Notes: a model not told the origin generated them from the letters alone. Counted from the first letter of the stretch, positions 10,901 to 19,202 are shown. The stretch: DNA of 50,176 nucleotides from Clostridia bacterium (GCA_017547885.1 JAFYOP010000009.1:1-50176); one strand, 5' to 3'. A program made the numbers and translations.

Positions 10901-11688
10901 CGCTTGTCAAAGAACAGAGCGTTAAGCAGGCTGCGGGCAGATTCCTCTGTGGGAGGCTCGCCGGGGCGTTGGCGCTTGTATATCTCGATAAGACCATCCT
11001 CGGTGGACTTGGTGGTGTCCTTTTCCAGGGTGGCCTTGAGGCGCTCGTCTTCGCCCAGCAGCTCCAGGATCTGGCCATCGGAGCCATAGCCAAGAGCCCT
11101 CAGCAGAGCGGTGATGAACACCTTGCGCTGACGGTCGATCTTGACGTACATGATCTCGTTGCTGTCGGTTTCATATTCCAGCCATGCGCCGCGGTTGGGG
11201 ATAACCTGAGAAGCAAACAGATGCTTGCCAACCTTGTCGATGGTCTCGGAATAGTATACGCCGGGAGAACGTACCAGCTGGGATACGATAACTCTCTCTG
11301 CACCGTTTATAATGAAGGTGCCCTGCTCGGTCATCAGGGGGAAGTCGCCCATGAATACAGGCTGCTCCTTCACTTCGCCGGTTTCTTTATTGATAAGGCG
11401 AACGGTGACCTTGAGGGGTGCGCAATAGTTTACGTCCCTCTCCTTGCACTCTTCCACAGAGTACTTGGGATGGTCAAAGTCGATGGAGTAGTCTACAAAT
11501 TCAAGAACGAGCTTTTCGGAATAGTCCGTGATGGGCGAAATATCGTCCAGAACCTCTCTGAGATCCTCCTCAACGAACCGCTGATAGGAATTCTTCTGAA
11601 CTTCTATCAGGTCGGGCATGTCGAGGACTTCGTTGATCCGGGAGAAGCTCATGCGCTTCTTTTTGCCCATGTACACCTCATGCACCAT
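7963..11688 (-). CDS. rpoB: DNA-directed RNA polymerase subunit beta
   Basis: This is the second RNA polymerase core subunit (1241 residues). The rifampicin-binding cluster [20 protein letters not shown] is the susceptible wild type. [13 protein letters not shown] and the C-terminal [20 protein letters not shown] are intact. A GTG lies three codons further upstream at 11697, but the AAGGAG ribosome site sits 8 bases before the ATG at 11688, so I place the start there ([11 protein letters not shown]). The C-terminus carries an acidic tail of about 35 residues rich in Asp/Glu/Phe, with a short MDMDMDM run. It is preceded by a leader of about 180 bases and not directly by rplJL. Confidence 0.98.
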   Translation of the reverse strand: MVHEVYMGKKKRMSFSRINEVLDMPDLIEVQKNSYQRFVEEDLREVLDDISPITDYSEKLVLEFVDYSIDFDHPKYSVEECKERDVNYCAPLKVTVRLINKETGEVKEQPVFMGDFPLMTEQGTFIINGAERVIVSQLVRSPGVYYSETIDKVGKHLFASQVIPNRGAWLEYETDSNEIMYVKIDRQRKVFITALLRALGYGSDGQILELLGEDERLKATLEKDTTKSTEDGLIEIYKRQRPGEPPTEESARSLLNALFFDKRYDLARVGRYKFNKKLAISARIAGLTAAETVIAPATGEVLVGEGEVISREAALQIENAGVHGLYVIAPDGAKVKVLGNLFVDACCYLDFDPEEAGLNEKVHYPTLAALMEEGKDMDEEAFKALLKAHVYDLIPRHIIVDDITCSISYLLGMHHGIGRTDDIDHLGNRRIRSVGELLQNQIRVGMTRLERVVRERMSIQDTETAMPSNLINIRPVTAAIKEFFGSSQLSQFMDQTNPLAELTHKRRLSALGPGGLNRERATFDVRDVHFSHYGRMCPIETPEGPNIGLINSLSTYARINRYGFIEAPYRKVDGKNKSISSDIVYLTADEEDDFIVAQANEATIELDGKVWFEKDRVVARRLDEIIEVKSTDVDYMDVSPKQLVSVATAMIPFLENDDANRALMGSNMQRQAVPLLKPEAPVVGTGMEYKAAHDSGVVVLAHEHGVVKHVDASRIVIEGDDGNTRTYKIIKFTRSNQGTCINQRPIVEKGERVIPGQVIADGASTDQGEIALGRNILIGFMTWEGYNYEDAVLISEKLVKEDVYTSIHIEEHETEARDTKLGEEEITRDIPNVGEDALADLDERGIIRIGAEVRSGDILVGKVTPKGETELTAEERLLRAIFGEKAREVRDTSLRVPHGEGGVIVDVKVFTRENKDELPPGVNELVRVYIAQKRKISVGDKMAGRHGNKGVVSRILPEEDMPFLPDGTPLQIVLNPLGVPSRMNIGQVLELHLGMAAKSLGWNIATPVFDGATEEDIKSMLVQAGRDWDGKTVLYDGRTGEPFENRISVGYMYYLKLHHLVDDKIHARSTGPYSLVTQQPLGGKAQFGGQRFGEMEVWALEAYGAANTLQEILTVKSDDVVGRVKTYEAIVKGENVPEPGVPESFKVLIKELQSLGLDIKVLSENKEEIKIGELIEDDEPAHVDVNISGMEDAPVAPAGEGDFAEFDEFDFDEDMDMDMDMGSPEDMGFSVIDGEDLDDFN
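8026..8049 (-). repeat. Four tandem hexamers in the rpoB acidic tail
   Basis: Four near-identical hexamers (CATGTC, with one CATATC) encode alternating Met-Asp in the RpoB C-terminal tail. This is a short coding microsatellite within a low-complexity acidic extension. Length changes in multiples of 6 would stay in frame. Confidence 0.7.
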
Positions 11689-11870
11689 CGTGTTCACTCC
11701 TTACTGCTGATTATTGTCATATGTTGGGGTTGTATAACTACAGGTTATATCATCCATGCGTCTCTTTGGATGATGTTTTCCATATTCAGGGCATAGGATA
11801 CCCAGCATGTTTTTTGCGGTTTTTTGGGCCAAACAAAAAGGCATTTTGCCGCAACATACCATGCTAACGC

Positions 11871-11907
11871 AGTATACTATTGTATCACCGCATGTCAAGG
11901 TTGTCAA
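11871..11907 (-). promoter_or_regulatory. Two overlapping sigma-A promoters for rpoBC
   Basis: First promoter: TTGACA (11902-11907), 17 bases, TACAAT (11879-11884). Second, shifted by 8-9 bases: TTGACA (11893-11898), 16 bases, TATACT (11871-11876). Both are close to consensus. They give a leader of about 180 bases before rpoB. A small GGCA-TGCC hairpin with a T run lies early in the leader. Confidence 0.75.
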
Positions 11908-11987
11908 CAGACAAGAATGCCTTTCTCAAAAACTTTTATATTAAATTTTGCTGCTTTTTGTCGAGGGAGCTTTATCCGCAAAAAGGC

Positions 11988-13064
11988 TTATTTTATCCTT
12001 GCGAATATCATGCGTCCCGCCGCGGTCTGCAGCACGGTGGTCACCGCCACCTCCACAGTTTCGCCCATGAGCTTTCTGCCGCCCTCTACCACAATCATTG
12101 TGCCGTCCTCAAGATAGCCTACACCCTGCCCGGGCTCCTTGCCTTCCTTGACTATCTGTATCAGCATCTCCTCGCCCGGCAGCGCCACAGGCTTTACGGC
12201 GTTTGCCAGCTCGTTGATATTCAGCACAGGAACGTTTCTCACCGCCGCTACTTTATTTAAATTGTAATCGTTGGTGACCACCACGCCCCGCATGTCTGCG
12301 GCAAGGCGTATAAGCTTGGAATCCACCTCGGTAATGTCCTCATAGTCATTGCTGACTATGTTGATGGGCAGTATGCAGTTCTCCTGCATGCTTTTTAGGA
12401 TATCCAGTCCCCTTCTGCCTCTGTTGCGCTTGAGAGTATCCGAGCTGTCCGCAATATGCTGAAGCTCCTGCAGCACAAAGGCCGGCACTATGAGGGTTCC
12501 CTCTATTATGCCGGTGGCACAGATATCCGCTATTCGTCCGTCAATTATAACGGAAGTATCCAGCAGCTTAGGCTTTGCCATTCCAGCCTTTACTTTGCCC
12601 TTTGGCACAGCGGGCAGGCTGCTGATATTGCCCCTGCGCTTGCTCATTACCGACCAGCCAAGGTAAGCAAACAGCACATACATTATCACATCCAAAATAA
12701 ACCCCAGCCAGGCCGGCTTTACAGCAGAGGTAAGGGTACTGAAGAGAAACGCGATAATGAGGCCGGTAATAAGACCCAGCACACAATAGACAACATCATC
12801 AATTGCCATGCTGGACAGGTGCGTTTCCAGTTTTCTTATGGATGCGGCTGCCGCATCTATCAGCTTTGGGGAAAAAATATAAAATATGATTGCAAAAATA
12901 ATACCCGCCGCTGCAAAGATGATGGCAAGTCCCCATGTGTACATTACATCGTACAGGCTTAGGTAGCCAAGGGAAACTATAATACGATCCACCGCAACCA
13001 CAAGCCCCGCTCCCGCCGCCGCTCCCGCTATGGCAAAGATGAGCTTTGCGATTTTTTTAGCCAA
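11988..13064 (-). CDS. YacL-type membrane protein with PIN and TRAM domains
   Basis: Members of this family have N-terminal membrane helices, a PIN nuclease-like domain and a C-terminal TRAM RNA-binding domain. Here there are four hydrophobic segments in the first 140 residues. The PIN core begins KLLDTSVIIDGRI (first Asp about residue 169), with further acidic positions in EVDSKLIRLA and VTNDYNLNKVA. A TRAM-like beta domain ends ...AAGRMIFARIK. The frame stays open to an ATG at 13130, but AAGGAG at about 13075 points to the TTG at 13064 (MAKKIAKLIF, 358 residues). It lies 112 bases after carD. The substrate is not known to me, and RNA cleavage is inferred from the family. Confidence 0.85.
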   Translation of the reverse strand: MAKKIAKLIFAIAGAAAGAGLVVAVDRIIVSLGYLSLYDVMYTWGLAIIFAAAGIIFAIIFYIFSPKLIDAAAASIRKLETHLSSMAIDDVVYCVLGLITGLIIAFLFSTLTSAVKPAWLGFILDVIMYVLFAYLGWSVMSKRRGNISSLPAVPKGKVKAGMAKPKLLDTSVIIDGRIADICATGIIEGTLIVPAFVLQELQHIADSSDTLKRNRGRRGLDILKSMQENCILPINIVSNDYEDITEVDSKLIRLAADMRGVVVTNDYNLNKVAAVRNVPVLNINELANAVKPVALPGEEMLIQIVKEGKEPGQGVGYLEDGTMIVVEGGRKLMGETVEVAVTTVLQTAAGRMIFARIK

Positions 13065-13176
13065 TATTCTTTTGTACTCCTTTCTGTATGGTTTGGTATT
13101 TATTGAAACACAAAAGATGCAAGAGAGCATTTTTATGCTGTTCTTACACCATTGCTGTTCCCTGTGGGAATAATTA

Positions 13177-13641
13177 TTATCCTATAACCTGGCGCAGTTC
13201 GTCAATATCCCTGCCGCTGGCGGCGCTGAGTTCCGCAACCAGCACCTGGCGGGCTGTGATGAGCATTTTTCTGTCCCCGGCGGAAAGTCCCTTCTGGCTG
13301 TCTCGCTTTTTCAGGCACTTTACAACGTCCGCAACGTCGTAAATATCCCCGCCCTTAAGCTTGGCAAGGTTGTCCCGATAGCGCTGATTCCAGTTTTCGC
13401 TTTCCTGACAGGGCTCGTCAGACATGTATTTGAGTATGGTTTCGCATTGGTCAGAGCTTATCACCCGGCGAAGGCCCACGCTCTGTGCGGAATTTACCGG
13501 CACCATGGCAGTAAGCCGCGAGGTGAAGAAGCGCAGCACATAGTACCGGGTGGTCTCGCCCAGTACACTCTTTTCCTCTATGCCTTCCACTACGCCCACG
13601 CCATGCATGGGATAGCAGACGCTTTCACCTATCTGGAACAC
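13177..13641 (-). CDS. CarD/CdnL-family RNA polymerase-binding regulator
   Basis: CarD proteins bind the RNA polymerase beta subunit and stabilise open complexes, often at rRNA and housekeeping promoters. The 154 residues open with the RNAP-interacting Tudor-like domain (MFQIGESVCYPMHGVGVVEG, then the strand around RYYVLRF). A helical DNA-contacting domain follows, with NWNQRYRDNLAKLKGGDIYD and LSAGDRKMLITARQVLVAEL. The start is GTG at 13641, placed 5-6 bases after AGGAGG. Its own consensus promoter lies upstream, and yacL follows on the same strand. Together with rpoBC nearby this is a transcription-related neighbourhood. Confidence 0.93.
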   Translation of the reverse strand: MFQIGESVCYPMHGVGVVEGIEEKSVLGETTRYYVLRFFTSRLTAMVPVNSAQSVGLRRVISSDQCETILKYMSDEPCQESENWNQRYRDNLAKLKGGDIYDVADVVKCLKKRDSQKGLSAGDRKMLITARQVLVAELSAASGRDIDELRQVIG

Positions 13642-13682
13642 GGTATCCTCCTGTTCTTTGGTCGGTGCGGGATGTCCTTGCT

Positions 13683-13706
13683 TCTATATATCTATATATC
13701 TATATA
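13683..13706 (-). repeat. Three tandem octamers just downstream of the carD -10
   Basis: TCTATATA (TATATAGA on the transcribed strand) is repeated three times without a mismatch, ending four bases from the carD -10 hexamer. It covers the expected start site and first 20 or so bases of the leader. Each unit resembles a -10 element, so copy number could shift start-site choice. Confidence 0.8.
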
Positions 13707-13709
13707 TTA

Positions 13710-13738
13710 AATATACCCCTTAAAAATCCTCATGTCAA
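13710..13738 (-). promoter_or_regulatory. Promoter for carD
   Basis: TTGACA (13733-13738), 17-base spacer, TATATT (13710-13715) on the minus strand. It is well matched to the sigma-A consensus and lies about 75 bases before the carD start. Confidence 0.7.
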
Positions 13739-13797
13739 TGAAAAACCCCCTAAACAGCTGAATTTTCCATCATTTACCAGCCCATGCAGGCCTTGTT

Positions 13798-15135
13798 TTA
13801 TCCCCTTCCGGATATTGCCGCGCCCTCTATCAGCAGGGATGGACTGCCCACGCAGCTGCCTCCCGGCATGGAGAAGCGGATATCATTGCCGACTGCCTTT
13901 ACCCTGTGCAGCAGGTCCACAAAATCACCGCTTATGGTTATCTCGTTTACCGCCCGCACATTCTGTCCGTCTTGTATGAGCCTGCCCTTGCAAAGGAGGG
14001 AAAATCTGCCGCTTACTGAATTTACTCCCGCATGAAGGCCGGAAAAGTCCGTAATGAGAAGACCGCTGCCCATTTGGGCGATAAGCTCATCCAATGTACC
14101 TTTCACCGGCTCAATAAAGAAATTGCTGGGGCGCACCCCAACGGGAGAGCCTGCACTGCCCCGCCCGCCGTTTGAGGTGGAGGATACCCCTGCCTTCTTT
14201 GCGGTCTTGAGGTTGTGGAGGAAGGTTTTAAGAACGCCCTTTTCCACCACGGCTGTCCTTACCGAGGGCACCCCTTCATCGTCAAAGGGGCTGGGGCTTA
14301 TGGGATGCAGAGGATCGTCCGTTATGCTGACAAGCTCCGAGCCTATGCTCTGCCCCTCCATGCCCGCAAGGGGTGAAAGTCCCTTTTGCACAGCATCGGC
14401 AGAAAACATCCCGGAGAATGCGCCAAGGAGGCTTGCCGCCGCATCGTTTCTGAGTATTACGCTGTATTCGCCGGGGGCAACGGGAGAAGCACCCAGCTGG
14501 GCCACGGCTTCATCCACCGCTTCTTTGGCGCAGTCTGCTATATTTGCGGCCTCTCCGTCCACACGGAAGGCAAAACCGTCCCGCACCTCGCCGTCCTGCT
14601 CTATTACGGGCTCGATATAGCAGCCGGACACGGCATCGCTGCGCTCCGCCTCAAGGCCGTTGGTATTGTATATGGCAAAGCTGCCCTCTGCGGAAAACAC
14701 ACGGCATACAGCCGCCCGCTTTACCCTGCTGTCCAAGGCCAGCGCTTCCCTTTCAAGTGCCTTGCACAGCTGTATTTTGTCCACTTCCTCCATGCCCGCA
14801 AATCCGTCAGGCTTTTTCTGTGTCCGGGGGTACTCGGAAGGGTTCGCCATGGGATGCTCATCCTCACTGCCAACGCTCCCTGCGCTGTCCATTGCCTCTT
14901 CCACAAGGCTGTCGGCATCCTCAGGCGCCTCGGTATATGCATAGCCGTTCTTGCCGTTAAGCTGCACCCTGAGGCCAAGGGCAAAGGTAGAGCTTACGCT
15001 GTAATCCTCTATTTCCCCGGAAAGCACCCCTGCGCCAAAGTCACGGTTGTAAGTAACGCATACCTCCGCCCCGTCGCAGCCCATACTGAGGGCCTTGTTC
15101 AGCAGTTCCTTTGCAAATGCTTTTATGTCCTTCAT
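13798..15135 (-). CDS. TldE/PmbA-family metalloprotease subunit
   Basis: TldD and TldE form a heteromeric protease that, in characterised systems, degrades unfolded peptides or trims the leader of modified peptides such as microcin B17. In those systems TldD holds the metal and TldE closes the chamber. This 445-residue protein shows the family pattern: GCDGAEVCV near the N-terminus, GVLSGEIEDYSVSS, the NGGRGSAGSPVGVRPSN block, and a C-terminal GNDIRFSMPGGSCVGSPSLLIEGAAISG. The start is the ATG at 15135, which overlaps the tldD stop (ATGA). The upstream extension of the frame lies inside tldD and has no ribosome site. No peptide-precursor gene is seen nearby. Confidence 0.9.
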   Translation of the reverse strand: MKDIKAFAKELLNKALSMGCDGAEVCVTYNRDFGAGVLSGEIEDYSVSSTFALGLRVQLNGKNGYAYTEAPEDADSLVEEAMDSAGSVGSEDEHPMANPSEYPRTQKKPDGFAGMEEVDKIQLCKALEREALALDSRVKRAAVCRVFSAEGSFAIYNTNGLEAERSDAVSGCYIEPVIEQDGEVRDGFAFRVDGEAANIADCAKEAVDEAVAQLGASPVAPGEYSVILRNDAAASLLGAFSGMFSADAVQKGLSPLAGMEGQSIGSELVSITDDPLHPISPSPFDDEGVPSVRTAVVEKGVLKTFLHNLKTAKKAGVSSTSNGGRGSAGSPVGVRPSNFFIEPVKGTLDELIAQMGSGLLITDFSGLHAGVNSVSGRFSLLCKGRLIQDGQNVRAVNEITISGDFVDLLHRVKAVGNDIRFSMPGGSCVGSPSLLIEGAAISGRG

Positions 15136-16517
15136 ATGCTGCTTCCCTTTCCGCCCACAGTCATGCCGGATACCCTTATTCTGGGCTGGCCAACATTGGT
15201 GGGTACGCTGCCGCTCCTTGAGCCGCACATGCCGTGGCCCATCCACATATCCCGGCCCACACGGTCTATCTTCATCAGCACCTCGGCTCCCCGGCCGATC
15301 AATGCCGCGCCCCTAACCGGGCAATATATCTTGCCGTCCTTTACCCAATAACCCTCTATTACGGAGAAGTTAAATTCACCTGTAAGGGGGTTTACAGAGC
15401 CGCCGCCCATGCGTGCGGCAAAGAGGCCGTCCCCCATGGTGCGTATCATTTCCTCCTCATCGTCCGTGCCGGGAGCGATGAAGGTATTTGTCATGCGGGA
15501 GGTAGGTGCGTATTCATAGCTCTGCCGCCTGGCGCTGCCTGTCATGGGGTGATCCATCAATCGACTCCCCAGCCTGTCCACAAGGTAGCTTTTGAGTATG
15601 CCGTTTTCTATCAGCACATTGCGCTGGGAGGGATTGCCCTCGTCATCGCAGCCGATGCTGCCCCATTCGCCCTTAAGTGTACCGTCATCTATGGCGGTGA
15701 CCTTTTCGCTTGCGATCCGCCGGCCCATCTTGCCGCAAAACTCGGAGTTTCCTCTGCCCACAGATGTGGCTTCAAGGGAATGAACGCAGGCCTCGTGGAG
15801 TATCACCCCGCCAAAGCCTCCGTCTATGGCAACAGGCATGTATCCTGCGGGGCACTCGGGAGCGTGCAGCATGGTAACTGCGGTCTTTGCGGCGGTCTCT
15901 CCCGCTGCGGCCGGGTCTATCAGCTCATAGGCCTCAAAGCCCATGCCGTATGCAGGCCGCTCGCCGCCGGTCTGGTATTCTTTGCCGTCGGTTGCCACCG
16001 CATCAAAGGAAAGACGGGTGCGTGGACGGCGATCCTCCGCCCATACCCCTTCGGAATTGCAGATAAGCACCTTTTTATCCGTATCAAAGTATCCTGCGCT
16101 TACCCTGTTTATCTCATGGGACACCGCCTTTGCGGCGTTTGTGCCCTCAAGGAGCAGGGTGATGCGCTTGACATTATCTATGGTGGAGAAGGGTATGCCG
16201 TACTGTCCCTTGCTCTGGCGTATATCCGTAAGGTGGCGTATTTCGGCCCCCTCGCCGGAAATTATGGCGGATGCACGGCGGGCGGTGTCCAGCAGCGCCT
16301 CAAGGGAGGTATCCACCGTATATGCATAGGCAGACTTTGTTCCTGACAGCACTCGCACACCTGCGCCCTTTTTGCGGCTGTAGGCGGCGTTTTCCACCAC
16401 GCCCTGCAGCATGGCTATGCTGTGGCTTTCGGCGTCCTCCATATACAGCTCCGCAAAGTCACCCCCGGTTTTCAGTGCCTCTGCCAATACCGCTTCTGCG
16501 TTGCTCCTGCTTATCAT
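15132..16517 (-). CDS. TldD-family metalloprotease subunit
   Basis: This is the catalytic partner of the following TldE/PmbA gene (461 residues). The HExxxH zinc motif is H241-E242-x3-H246 within HEACVHSLEATS, followed by GRGNSEFCGKMGRRIAS. The C-terminal half has SRMTNTFIAPG and GHGMCGSRSGSVPTNVGQP, the usual TldD closing region. Val245 replaces the Gly that I expect between the zinc ligands (HEACGH or HEAVGH). The ATG at 16517 overlaps the rarA stop by 4 bases, and its stop overlaps tldE by 4 bases. rarA-tldD-tldE is thus one translationally coupled unit. Confidence 0.92.
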   Translation of the reverse strand: MISRSNAEAVLAEALKTGGDFAELYMEDAESHSIAMLQGVVENAAYSRKKGAGVRVLSGTKSAYAYTVDTSLEALLDTARRASAIISGEGAEIRHLTDIRQSKGQYGIPFSTIDNVKRITLLLEGTNAAKAVSHEINRVSAGYFDTDKKVLICNSEGVWAEDRRPRTRLSFDAVATDGKEYQTGGERPAYGMGFEAYELIDPAAAGETAAKTAVTMLHAPECPAGYMPVAIDGGFGGVILHEACVHSLEATSVGRGNSEFCGKMGRRIASEKVTAIDDGTLKGEWGSIGCDDEGNPSQRNVLIENGILKSYLVDRLGSRLMDHPMTGSARRQSYEYAPTSRMTNTFIAPGTDDEEEMIRTMGDGLFAARMGGGSVNPLTGEFNFSVIEGYWVKDGKIYCPVRGAALIGRGAEVLMKIDRVGRDMWMGHGMCGSRSGSVPTNVGQPRIRVSGMTVGGKGSSI

Positions 16518-17827
16518 TCACTGTCCTCCAGCTTTCCCTGATTGATGTGATTCTGGCGTATTTTGCCCTCGTTGCCGAGGGAGCCGGGTATGTAGTATTT
16601 GTGCCCCTTTACGCTGGGAGGCATGTATTCCTGCGCCACAACGTGGCCGGGATAGTCATGGGGATACTTATATCCCTTGCCGTGGCCCAGCTTGTCCGCA
16701 CCGTAAAAATGGGCATCCCGCAAGTGTATGGGCACCGGCTGGTCGGGTATGCTCTTTGCCTCTGCAAAGGCCATGTCCTTTGCCATTACCACAGAGTTTG
16801 ACTTTGGGCTTTCGCATATGAATATTATGGCCTGAGTGATGGACAGGCCTGCCTCAGGCATGCCGATAAACTCCAGCGCCTGAGCCGCCGCCACCGCCTG
16901 CACCATGGCCTGAGGATTGGCAAGGCCAACATCCTCCGACGCATGGGCTATAAGCCTGCGGCATATTATGCGGGGGTCCACACCTGCGTATATAAGCCTT
17001 GCGAACCATGCGATAGCCGCATCCGTATCCCCGCCCCGAAGGCTCTTGCAGAAGGCGGACAGCATATCGTAAAAATGCTGATCGTCGCAGTTTATAACCT
17101 TCTGCTGTATGCTTTCGGCGGCGATGTCACGATCAACCCTTATTATGCCGTCCTCATCCTTTGGGGTGGTGAGTATGGCAAGCTCTATGGCATTGAGAGC
17201 TGTGCGCACGTCTCCGTTTGCGGTGCGGGCAATATGCTCAAGGGCATCTTCGTCTACCTCCGCATTGTATCTGCCCATGCCCCGCTCCTCATCCTTTATG
17301 GCGTGGAGCATGCACTGCTTCACGTCCTCCACCGTCAGTGGATAAAACTGAAAAGCACGGCACCGGGACACGATAGCCCCCGTCATGGATATCATAGGAT
17401 TCTCTGTGGTGGAGCCTATGAATTTTATTATGCCCCGCTCAAGGGCAGGCAGTATGCTGTCGCTCTGGGCCTTGCTCCAGCGATGGCACTCATCCAGCAA
17501 AAGGTATGTTTCTCTGCCGTAGAGCTTAAGGTTTTCCTCCGCACGGGCTATTACCTCCCGGACCTCCTTTACGCCTGAGGTTACCGCATTGAGCTTTTCA
17601 AAAAGAGAGCCTGTGGTATTGGCGATTATAGAGGCAAGGGTGGTCTTTCCGCAGCCGGGAGGGCCAAAGAATATGCTGGACTGGAGGGAATCCGTTTCAA
17701 TTGCCCTCCTCAAAAGCTTTCCTTTGCCCACTATATGCTGCTGCCCGTAAAATTCCTCCAGCGTGCGGGGGCGCATCCTGTCCGCAAGGGGAGCCCGCTT
17801 TGCCGCGGCATCGGTAAACAGATCCAT
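16514..17827 (-). CDS. rarA: Replication-associated recombination protein A (AAA+ ATPase)
   Basis: RarA/MgsA is a clamp-loader-like AAA+ ATPase that acts at stalled replication forks and interacts with SSB. The 437-residue length is usual. Walker A is GPPGCGKT (55-62), Walker B is LLLDECH (109-115), sensor 1 is FIGSTTENP, and the arginine-finger region contains SRCRAFQFYPL. The C-terminal tetramerisation domain includes HASEDVGLANPQA and the family-typical closing motif GYKYPHDYPGHVVAQEYMP. It is first in a coupled rarA-tldD-tldE operon. Upstream is a repeat-rich intergenic region and I found no clear promoter. Confidence 0.95.
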   Translation of the reverse strand: MDLFTDAAAKRAPLADRMRPRTLEEFYGQQHIVGKGKLLRRAIETDSLQSSIFFGPPGCGKTTLASIIANTTGSLFEKLNAVTSGVKEVREVIARAEENLKLYGRETYLLLDECHRWSKAQSDSILPALERGIIKFIGSTTENPMISMTGAIVSRCRAFQFYPLTVEDVKQCMLHAIKDEERGMGRYNAEVDEDALEHIARTANGDVRTALNAIELAILTTPKDEDGIIRVDRDIAAESIQQKVINCDDQHFYDMLSAFCKSLRGGDTDAAIAWFARLIYAGVDPRIICRRLIAHASEDVGLANPQAMVQAVAAAQALEFIGMPEAGLSITQAIIFICESPKSNSVVMAKDMAFAEAKSIPDQPVPIHLRDAHFYGADKLGHGKGYKYPHDYPGHVVAQEYMPPSVKGHKYYIPGSLGNEGKIRQNHINQGKLEDSE

Positions 17828-17878
17828 GATGGATACCGTCCTTTGCTATAACTTTTGTAACATGAGTGAAAAAACCAT

Positions 17879-18054
17879 CATTATCTAATCCCGCCCATCG
17901 CCCTTTAAGGATATTTCGCCTCACGGCGAAATCGTGGACAAATTCAAAGGTTTTAAAATTTCCCGCCTTCGCCAAAATAGCCTTTCGACAGCACATTTTG
18001 CTTTTCCGCAAGGAAAAGCTTCCTCAAAGGGGTGGCGGGAGGGTATAGATAATA
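17879..18054. repeat. Repeat-like intergenic element with imperfect terminal inverted repeats
   Basis: The left end (ATTATCTAATCCCGCCC...CCCTTT, 17879-17906) is an imperfect inverted copy of the right end (AAAGGGGTGGCGGGAGGG...ATAGATAAT, 18027-18054). Inside are two perfect hairpins: TTTCGCC-TCAC-GGCGAAA and CTTTTCC-GCAA-GGAAAAG. The left end has a relative at 18985-19026. No coding capacity is seen. This could be a small non-autonomous element or a structured RNA. Confidence 0.45.
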
Positions 18055-18099
18055 ACCCTTTCCCATATTAAAATTATAGCACGAAGGTATACGCCAATT

Positions 18100-18846
18100 C
18101 TACCCGTTGTATTCCGCAGCTTCGCTTTCGGGCTGATATTCCCGATTTGCTCCCGCAAGGCGGCGATACATCAGCAGCAGCTCGTGAAAGCGGCTTTGCT
18201 GCTCCATAAGCTCCTGCTCCTGCCGCTGTACCTTTGCACGCAGCTCCGCAATAATCGCTCTGGATGCGGCCTCCTTGCGGTCTGCCTCAGAGGCGGTGCT
18301 TATGAGCCGCTCCAGCCCTTCCATAAATGAGCCGACCTCTATGCCGCCGATAGAAGCAAGCTTTCCCGCCGTCCTTTCCTTTCTGAACCTCCGCCTGTCG
18401 TAGGGATCAAACTCCACCCCCTCGGCTCTCAGTTCTTCCGCCACCTGCTCCACAAGCTTTGGCCTGTTCTTCAACAATGCACGGTACTTGTTCTGATATC
18501 GAAGCATGGCTTTATTGTCCCCGCCTCCCATGCTCATGGTGCAGGCGCGGACGGATATGCCGTTTGCCTGTGCGCTGAGCACAGTGCGCAGAAGGCTGCG
18601 TATTTCCTCCTCGCTAAAGGGCACGAATGCGCCTGCATGCAGCGCGGTTGTGCTGAGGTCCTTTTCCTTTATGCGGGCATAGTAAAAGTTTCTGATGCTG
18701 TTGGGCTTGCGGCCGGTTTTTTCTGCCACCGCCTCAAATACCTTTTTCAAAGGCCTGCCTGTGCTTTCGCTGCTCTCTATTTCCTTAAAGAGGAGCTCCT
18801 CTTCCTCAGGTCTCCAGCCGGCACGGCCTCGCTGTGATTTATTCAT
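18100..18846 (-). CDS. Myb/SANT-like DNA-binding protein with C-terminal coiled coil
   Basis: The first domain (residues 1-55) has the spaced Trp/hydrophobic pattern of Myb/SANT or RsfA-like domains: GWRPEEEELLFKEI, then GRPLKKVFEAVAEKTGRKP, then SIRNFYYARIKEK. A second SANT-like segment runs from about 73 (FVPFSEEEIRSLLRTVL) to 125 (YQNKYRALLKNRPKL). The last 60 residues are a Gln/Glu-rich coiled coil (LRAKVQRQEQELMEQQSRF). I place the start at the ATG at 18846, 7 bases after GGAGG; the frame stays open 27 codons upstream. A transcription-factor role is inferred from the domain shape, and related proteins regulate sporulation genes. The target is unknown. It stands alone. Confidence 0.75.
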   Translation of the reverse strand: MNKSQRGRAGWRPEEEELLFKEIESSESTGRPLKKVFEAVAEKTGRKPNSIRNFYYARIKEKDLSTTALHAGAFVPFSEEEIRSLLRTVLSAQANGISVRACTMSMGGGDNKAMLRYQNKYRALLKNRPKLVEQVAEELRAEGVEFDPYDRRRFRKERTAGKLASIGGIEVGSFMEGLERLISTASEADRKEAASRAIIAELRAKVQRQEQELMEQQSRFHELLLMYRRLAGANREYQPESEAAEYNG

Positions 18847-18984
18847 ACCAGTTCCTCCAGGGTTTATTTGTGATGTTATTATTTCCCATTGTTTTCCCAT
18901 GCATACATTTACGAAAAGAAAAGCCAAAGCACAAACATGCTTCAGCTTTGGTAGGTTAAATTTTATGCGGAAAGATGTTAGGAT

Positions 18985-19026
18985 ATTATTATATTATCTT
19001 TTCCCGCCCGCCGCCCTTTTAAGGCA
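18985..19026. repeat. Second copy of the ATTATCT...CCCGCCC...CCCTTTTAAGG repeat
   Basis: ATTATCTTTTCCCGCCC followed by GCCGCCCTTTTAAGG matches the left end of the 17879 element apart from a few bases. The two copies flank the Myb-like gene, about 1.1 kb apart in the same orientation, which suggests a dispersed repeat family. Confidence 0.45.
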
Positions 19027-19066
19027 GCTTTCCCCTGAGAGGATATGCACAATTCCCATAAAAGCA

Positions 19067-19095
19067 AAATTTGGCCTCTTATGGAGGCCAAATTT
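19067..19095. terminator. Perfect 12-bp hairpin downstream of asnS
   Basis: AAATTTGGCCTC (19067-19078) and GAGGCCAAATTT (19084-19095) pair perfectly around a 5-base loop. On the minus strand the stem ends in T residues followed by TTGCTTTT. It probably ends transcription from asnS, about 110 bases after its stop. Confidence 0.5.
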
Positions 19096-19144
19096 AGGCA
19101 GTGCAGTTATATTGTTTTTTAATTTAAACCAAGGTTATTCTTTG

Positions 19145-19202
19145 GTACTTTCTTTTAAAGAAAGTACGCTTCTTTTGGTTCTTTTCTTCTAAAGAAAAGA
19201 AC
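19145..19202. repeat. Twin inverted repeats next to the asnS stop
   Basis: Two perfect palindromic stems lie side by side. The first is GTACTTTCTTT-T-AAAGAAAGTAC (19145-19167). The second is GTTCTTTTCTT-CTA-AAGAAAAGAAC (19178-19202). The second begins 6 bases from the asnS stop. The paired design looks like a dispersed intergenic repeat and may also end asnS transcripts. Confidence 0.6.

Noticed and set aside
4388..11796. Very long plus-strand frames (about 1190 and 1220 codons) opposite rpoC and rpoB, and a similar 861-codon frame opposite fusA
   Set aside because: They mirror highly expressed genes with strong codon bias, have no ribosome sites or recognisable domains, and follow the antisense codon pattern.
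11701..11907. 68-codon minus-strand frame in the rpoB leader
   Set aside because: Its beginning overlaps the promoter elements, it has no ribosome site, and it resembles nothing. It is best read as leader sequence.
13683..13706. CRISPR-like array
   Set aside because: The units are 8 bases long and directly adjacent, without spacers or cas genes. No CRISPR array is visible in the window.
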